Below are positions 58,438 to 64,000 of a stretch of 64,000 nt of DNA, one piece after another. The DNA comes from Cryptomeria japonica (taxonomy: Eukaryota > Streptophyta > Pinopsida > Cupressales > Cupressaceae). The notes beneath the pieces are model-generated. The model was given only the letters and a program-made list of their open reading frames with translations, was not told the origin of the DNA and searched no databases. Within the stretch, counting starts at the first letter, position 1. The number at the start of each line of letters is the position of its first letter. Position numbers and translations under genes: made by a program. Where the stretch lies: NCBI RefSeq assembly GCF_030272615.1, contig NC_081409.1:874500594-874564593 (forward strand), written 5' to 3'.

Positions 58438-59176
58438 TAGATATTAGAACAAGTTTAAGTATAGAAAAAATAGAGACAAGTCATGCTACATAGTGGATAA
58501 GGAAGGCATTAATGATTCTGATGCTGAATTGAGAGAAGACTCTGCTAGTGGTTTGGGCAATGGGAAGGAATGGGTGTTCCTAGCTATCAAAGAGATATTC
58601 TAGCACTAGAAGAGAATGTACCTGAAGAGAAGGCACTTGATGCTAAAATTGAAGACAAGGATGAATGGGTAATTGATAGTGGTTGTTCATATCATATGAC
58701 TAGAGATAAAGGGAATTTTCTATCTTTGCAAGAATTTGATGGTGGTCTAGTTAGATTTGGAGATGACAAAGCATGTATGATCAAAGGAAAAGGAACTATA
58801 TCATTGGATGGTAAAAAAAATACTAACAATGTTTATTATTGTGAAGGCTTAATGCATAATCTTTTTGAGTGTAGGACAATTGGTGGATAAGGGATTTCAA
58901 TTACAGTTCAAGGATGGAAAATGCAAAATCATTAACAGAACTAGTTTGGAGATTGCAACCGGTACACAAACAAAAGGTAATATATTTTATTTGAACTCTG
59001 GTGAGAAGACATGTTTGATTACACAAATTGATGAGATTTGGCTATGGCATAAAAGGTTATGTCATGTGAATGTTGATTTCATTGTGAAGATCAGTTCAAC
59101 TAAGGTAGTTAGAGATATACCTAAGATTATGAAGCCCTATAATCTGGTATGTAAAGAATGTCAAATGGGGAAATAG
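58438..59176 (+). pseudogene. Element G protease and GAG-pre-integrase domain
   Basis: Copia aspartic protease: DEWVIDSGCSYHMTRDKG with the catalytic Asp codon at 58675, followed by ISLDGKKNTNNVYYCEGL. A frameshift near 58865 leads to SVGQLVDKGFQLQF and the pre-integrase zinc-binding region LWHKRLCHVN (~59045) with CKECQMGK at the end. The first HH and CC of the integrase zinc finger are visible. A stop follows at 59174. Earlier frameshifts (58430, ~58595) also break it. Confidence 0.9.
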
Positions 59177-60128
59177 ATCATAATCTCTTTTAGGAGTATA
59201 CAAGATAAATCTAAAGATGTTCTTGATCTTATTCATACTGATTTATGTGGCCCTACTAGAGTTAAAAGTTTTCAAGGTGATAGAAATTTCATGCTAATCA
59301 TTGATGATTATTCTAGAATGATGTGGGTTACTTTTCTAAAGGAAAAATCAGAAGCATTTGGAAACTTTAAGATCTTTAAGGCTAAAGTGGAAATTGAGAC
59401 AGGATTGAAGATTAAATGTTTAAGGTCAGATCATGGTGGAGAATTCACTTCCGGTGAGTTTAATCTTTTGTGAGAAGCATGGTATGAGAAGACAATTCTC
59501 TACTCCCCGGACACCTCAATAGAATGGAGTTGTGGAAAGGAAGACCATAACTATCTTGGATGTAGCTAGAACAATGATGATGGAAGCTAGTCTACCTCAT
59601 ATCTACTGCAGAGAAGTAGTGAGCACAATGGTTTATACATTCAACAGGGTACATATCAAAGGAGAAACTAGTAAGACACCTTATGAATTGTTGTTTGGCA
59701 ATACACCTATAGTTAAGTATTTCAGAATCTTTGGTTGTAAATGTTATATCATGAGAGATGATATTATTGGAAAATTTAATCCTAGATGTGATGAAGCCGT
59801 ATTTATTGGTTATTATAAAGAAAGAAAAGAATATAAATGTTATAACAAGAGATTGCAGAGAATTGTAGGAAGTGCTAGTGTCAAAGTGGATGGCCTGAAT
59901 AGAGGTCAAATTAGAGTCTATGAGAAGGAACCGATAGTGGAAATGATTATATCTGAACTAGTAGCACCTTTATCAGATCAAAGTGTTGAACTAGTTACTT
60001 CAGCAGTATCAGAAAATTCTACAATAACTAAAGAACAAGGAACAGGAATAGAGAGTCAGAGGACTCCTAAGTATGTGAGATTGAATCATTCAAAAGATCA
60101 AATCATTGGGGATAAGATCAATGGGTAA
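59177..60128 (+). pseudogene. Element G integrase
   Basis: Catalytic triad present: Asp at 59240 (IHTDLCGP), Asp at 59429 (LRSDHGGEF), Glu at 59535 (NGVVERK). The copia-type C-terminal part follows (KTPYELLFGNTPIVKYFRIF, GCKCYIM, FIGYYKERKEYKCYN). Stops at 59471 (with a frameshift) and just before NGVVERK disrupt it. It would insert the cDNA; this copy cannot. Confidence 0.92.
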
Positions 60129-61081
60129 TGACAAGAAGAATACTAGCAGCTAATGAGGTATGTTTAATTTCACGAGTTGAATCGGTATCAGTAATTGAGG
60201 CATGTAAAGATGAATACTGGTTGAAAGCTATGGAAGAATAATTAGATCAGATTGAGAAAAATAATACATGGACTTTGGTTCCCCAACCTAAAAATAAGAA
60301 TGTTATTGGAAATAAATGGGTTTTTAGAAATAAATTGAATTAGGATGGTCAAGTTATAAGGAATAAGGCTAGATTGGTTTGTAAAGGATATTCTCAGAAG
60401 GAACGAATTGATTATGGAGAGACTTTTGCACCAGTAGCTAGGATTGAAGTTGTAAGATTATTTATTGCCTATGCTACTCATAAGAACTACAAGGTTTATC
60501 AAATGGATGTTAAGTGTGTATTTTTGAATAGGGATCTTGATGAGGAAGTTTATATTGAGCAACCTAATGGTTTTTCACTATCAGATGATACAAATATGGT
60601 TTGTAGGTTAAGGAAAGCTTTATATGGATTGAAACAAGCACCTAGAGCTTGGTATGCAAGGTTGGATAAATATCTTTTGAAGCTTGGTTTTACTAATGGT
60701 AATGCTAACAATAATTTATATTATAAAATCACTGATGATGATATACTTATTATTGAACTATTTATTGATGACATTATTTTTGAAAGTGAAGATATGTTAT
60801 GCATGGAATTTTCTAAAAATATGGAGAAAGAATTTAAAATGTTTATGATTAGAGAGATGAAAATTTTCTTACGTTTGCAAATTACTCAGACTGATAAAGG
60901 TATTTTCATCTATGAAACTAAGTATGCTAGGGAATTACTGAAGAAATTTGGTATGGGAGATTCTAAATCAGTAAGTACTCATATGGTTACAAGTGAGAAA
61001 TTGACAAGAAAAGATGTTTCTGCACTGGTAAATCCTACAAGATACAAATCTATAATTGGATGTCTTCTTTATTTGACTTAG
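60129..61081 (+). pseudogene. Element G reverse transcriptase
   Basis: Copia [80 protein letters not shown]. The polymerase motif reads FIDD (about 60759) where copia elements usually have YVDD, so even without its stops the active site is altered at two residues. Two early stops (about 60241 and 60343) and one at 61079. Confidence 0.92.
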
Positions 61082-61714
61082 ACTAGGCCTGACATAATGA
61101 ATGATGTCTGTATTGTATCAAGATTTCAGAGTGATCCTAAGGAAAATCATGAGTGTGTGGTGAAAAGGATTTTTAGATACTTGCAAGGTACATCAAAATA
61201 TGGTTTGTGGTACCCTAAGGATGATGAATTTATATTATATGCATATATAGATGTTGATTAGGCTGGAGATGTTGATGACTGAAAAAGTACATCCAATGGA
61301 GCTTTCTTTCTTGGAAAGAAGTTGGTTTCATTGATCAGCAAGAAACAATCATGTACTTCTTTATCTACTGTTGAAGCTGAGTATGTTGATGCTGCTACTA
61401 GTTGTACACAAGTTCTATGGATGAAGCAAATATTGAAGGATATAAAGGTAGATTATAATGGACTGGTAGTTATTCACTATGATAACTCTGCTACTGATGA
61501 TATGTCAAAGAATCCGGTGTTTCATTGTAAGACAAAGCACATATCTATCAAGTAAAACTTTTTGAAGGAAAAGGTGGAAGCGAATGAAGTTAGATTGGTT
61601 TATGTGAATACTAAAGAGTAGATTGCAAATATTTTCACTAAACCTTTTCCTAAAGAATCATTTGAGTACCTGAGAGACAGATTAGGGGTTTTTGTGCCTC
61701 CGATTGAGACTTGA
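61082..61714 (+). pseudogene. Element G RNase H and C-terminus
   Basis: TRPDIMNDVCIVSRFQSDP, RIFRYLQGTSKYGLWY, STVEAEYVDAATSCTQVLWM (catalytic Glu), YDNSATDDMSKNPVFHCKTK and HISIK, then VNTKE-stop-IANIFTKPFP and the end near 61714. This is the standard copia tail that degrades the RNA strand. At least four internal stops. Confidence 0.9.
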
Positions 61715-62100
61715 TTGATGTGGTTTGGCATTAGTCTGGTATGCATTATCAGAGATAATTTTCATTCTGGCACTAATGTGGCTATGCTACTACTTAGGGG
61801 AAGTAATAAGATTGGTGGTTCAATGGTTTATGTTTTTACTTTGATATTTTTGTCATATTTTTGGCATTGATGTCAAATGGGGAGAGATATGGATGTGAAA
61901 AAGAAAAAGAAAGGGGAGAGATATTGTTGAGGAAAAGAAAAAGGGAGAGATATATGTATAATTTGGAGCTTTACAAAGATATAATTCATAGGGGGAGTTT
62001 GGTCTTTGTTTCACAAGTTCATTGCTATGGGAGATTTTTGGTTGTCTTCCATTGGGAGAGACTTGTTTGGCATTTCTTGGTACTTAGATGTTTTTCACAT
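61715..62100 (+). other. 3' untranslated interior of element G
   Basis: Non-coding. Contains several GGGGAGAGATAT / GGGAGAGATATA repeats (61880-61950) that resemble the PPT and may be duplicates of it. Confidence 0.6.
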
Positions 62101-62197
62101 CTAGTGTTTCCATCAATGCCAAAGGGAGAGATTGTTGGACATTTGGTGGAATTGATTATGTGTTGCATTGATGTTTTGTCATTGATGGCAACACTAG
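62101..62197 (+). promoter_or_regulatory. Polypurine tract inside an 18-bp inverted repeat, element G
   Basis: Left arm CTAGTGTTTCCATCAATG (62101-62118) and right arm CATTGATGGCAACACTAG (62180-62197) pair over 18 bp with one mismatch. The PPT CCAAAGGGAGAGAT (62119-62132) follows the left arm directly and the 3' LTR begins at 62133. Confidence 0.88.
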
Positions 62198-63238
62198 TTG
62201 TTTGGATGCTTTATGGGCACCCTTCTAGTCTTGGTAGGTTGAGTAGTTTCTGGTTCGTTTGGATCCGACATGATCTGGTAGGCTCGGGTATGATTTGGTT
62301 ATGGAATTGGCTTATTCATGATACTCATATTCATATTCAGTAAGTTAGTTTTGGTCTGGTGATCGGATGTTGTTTTTGATCATGTTCGAGACTTGGTGAA
62401 TGGAGATCATTGTTGTAGCATGTGGACTTACATTGGGTCCCAATTGGTCTAGGTTATAGACTGGTTTAATGAAGTGTGTGGATTGGAATTCTCGATACGT
62501 TTCCAGAATGTCTTATGTGTTGGATATTATTTGTTTGGTCTACGGCCAACATGTTTTGTAATTATGTAATTGGTTTATTGTCTGGTGGCCGACTTGATTG
62601 TTTATGGTTGAGGGTTTGTATATATAATGTAAGATCTCATTATAGATCATCATGTTAATGTTAATGTTCATGGTAGAGATATAGGAATGGGAAATGGATT
62701 TGTAATGTGTGAATAATTTAATATCATTCAGGAAGAGGATTTGGTCGATCATTGGAGATCGAATTTGGTTTATGTAAGAGGATGTAGTCCTTCGATATTG
62801 TTCTTAACCAAAACTATACTTAGGTATAGGAGATGGTATCTTTTGCAGTTCAACACTTCTCTAGATTGTAGTCTAGATTTCTATGTATTCAATGGGACTC
62901 CTTTTATGATGAGAAGTGCACTAGGTTGTTGGCCTTCCTGCATGTGCAGGCTACTCAATTGTAATTCACATACTTAAAGAAGAAGTATTAGCTGACTGTG
63001 GGTAGGCTTCCCACTGTGGTTTTTCCCTTTACCAAGTTTTCCAAGTACAAATATTGGTTTCATGTGAATGGTATTTATTCTATGATTATTGTTTATGCTT
63101 AATTGGTTTACCTGTTATTCTGGTATTTGGTTTAAGCATTCTGGTATTAAATTGTTAGTTGCTTAAGATTCTAGTAATCTGTGACAACTGATTCACCCCC
63201 CATCTCAGTTTTCTTCTAGTTATTTGAACTATCTAACA
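62133..63238 (+). repeat. Element G 3' LTR
   Basis: 1106 bp, TGTTGGACATTTGG...CTATCTAACA, followed by the TSD CTATG. It keeps the U3 hairpin arm that the 5' LTR has lost. Confidence 0.92.
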
Positions 63239-64000
63239 CTATGCACTTCATTGAGGAGGGGGGTTTCTACACTAATCCTACTCCTAATGCAAAAAGAAAT
63301 GAAAAAAGTAAAAGAGATTTTACTTATGAAAAGATTCTAAAAACTGAAAAATAACTCCATGACCAGTGCCTTGTATGGGTGGCAAAGTTAACTTCATAAT
63401 ATGTAGATCACATCCAAACAAGGTAACATGAAACTAATGAGCTTGAAATGTTAGAGCCTTATACCAACATTCCCCTTTCTAGTTTACCAATAGCCATACT
63501 TGAGAATCTCACATATACACAATAATATTTCTATACCTTAAAGAAGCAAATTAATCTCTTCCTTGAAGAGAAGCAAGCAACAAGATATACACTTGACTTG
63601 CAGGGACAAAACAAAATACCCTTGATCATTTCATTTCATAAAATAGAGCATGCATTAGATAGACAACTACAAATAAAACCTCTAAATCTTCTTGTATTCT
63701 GGTTACAAACTGTTTGAAACATTAAAAACTAGAAACTAAAAGAAAAATATGACTAGCATTAAAACTTGCACTATATGCATGGAAGCCTTGCTTCCAAAAT
63801 GAAAATCACATTCATAATTTCCTCTAAATTGAGAAGAAGCAGAATGATATACTAGAGAGAAGAAAATTGTCATTTTCAGGTATCTGTCACACCACTTTAT
63901 GCTCATTGACCAATGTTTGCCATTTTTAGCTCTTGTCGCACTTGTTCTAGGAGCTTACTTTTCTCTTTCTTCTAAAACTGAAAAATTTGCCATTCTAGTG
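63239..64000. other. Right-hand flank, no recognisable gene
   Basis: AT-rich, non-coding as far as I can see. It is the continuation of the sequence into which G inserted, possibly the LTR of fragment H. Confidence 0.45.

Larger units (their letters stand above)
53761..63238 (+). mobile_element. G: complete but inactive Ty1/copia element, 9.5 kb including a nested insertion
   Basis: LTRs at 53761-54874 and 62133-63238 (TGTTGG...AACA), PBS, gag, PR, INT, RT, RNase H in copia order, PPT, and a perfect TSD CTATG (53756-53760 and 63239-63243). The small element F sits in gag. By eye the LTRs differ at about one site in ten over the first 380 bp, so this insertion is old. All domains carry stops or frameshifts. 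Confidence 0.95.

Overview
This window looks like intergenic DNA from a large-genome seed plant. I found no host gene, tRNA, rRNA or CRISPR array. Everything I can name is LTR retrotransposon sequence, mostly decayed. The mix fits a gymnosperm or conifer-like genome: Ty3 chromovirus, Tat-like Ty3 elements, Ty1/copia elements, and non-autonomous elements carrying long unknown ORFs, all deeply nested. The taxonomic guess is inference; the retrotransposon content is read from the sequence.

Layout, left half. A minus-strand Tat-like Ty3 element (20214-32044) is the oldest layer. Its reverse transcriptase stops at 20214, where the LTR of a minus-strand chromovirus (Ty3-1) begins. Ty3-1 keeps a gag (685-1861), a PBS and an LTR in three pieces (1936-2526, 9325-9654, 19564-20213). 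Two later insertions separate the pieces: a non-autonomous copia-type element A (2527-9324) and a nearly intact chromovirus Ty3-2 (9655-19563, 2609-bp LTRs, gag-PR-RT-RNaseH-INT-chromodomain). The Tat element is also split by element B (22200-28786), an LTR-like unit with a G-box, an iterated repeat array and a degenerate ORF of about 1,200 codons.

Layout, right half. Element E (32045-36137, TSD GGTTG) has a full 5' LTR, a PBS and an open gag, but no pol and only an 82-bp remnant of its 3' LTR. Element C (36143-46851, minus) carries another ~1,200-codon ORF and a quasi-palindromic repeat array behind a copia-type LTR. That LTR is split by a 4.0-kb solo LTR of E's family (42740-46760). Next come the 3' half of element D (46852-49291) and a pol-less gag fragment H (50779-53755, minus). 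Last is a complete but inactive copia element G (53761-63238, TSD CTATG). A small non-coding LTR element F (55667-58227) interrupts the gag of G.

Two patterns stand out. First, A, B, C and D are non-autonomous but carry long unknown ORFs of similar layout (globular N-terminus, Lys/Glu-rich middle, coiled-coil C-terminus); A and B share a recognisable motif. Second, in A, D and G the polypurine tract sits between the arms of a 9-18 bp inverted repeat that crosses the 3' LTR boundary, and the outer stem changes on both arms together. G (PR-INT-RT-RNaseH) and Ty3-2 show the enzyme sets such non-autonomous elements would need in trans.
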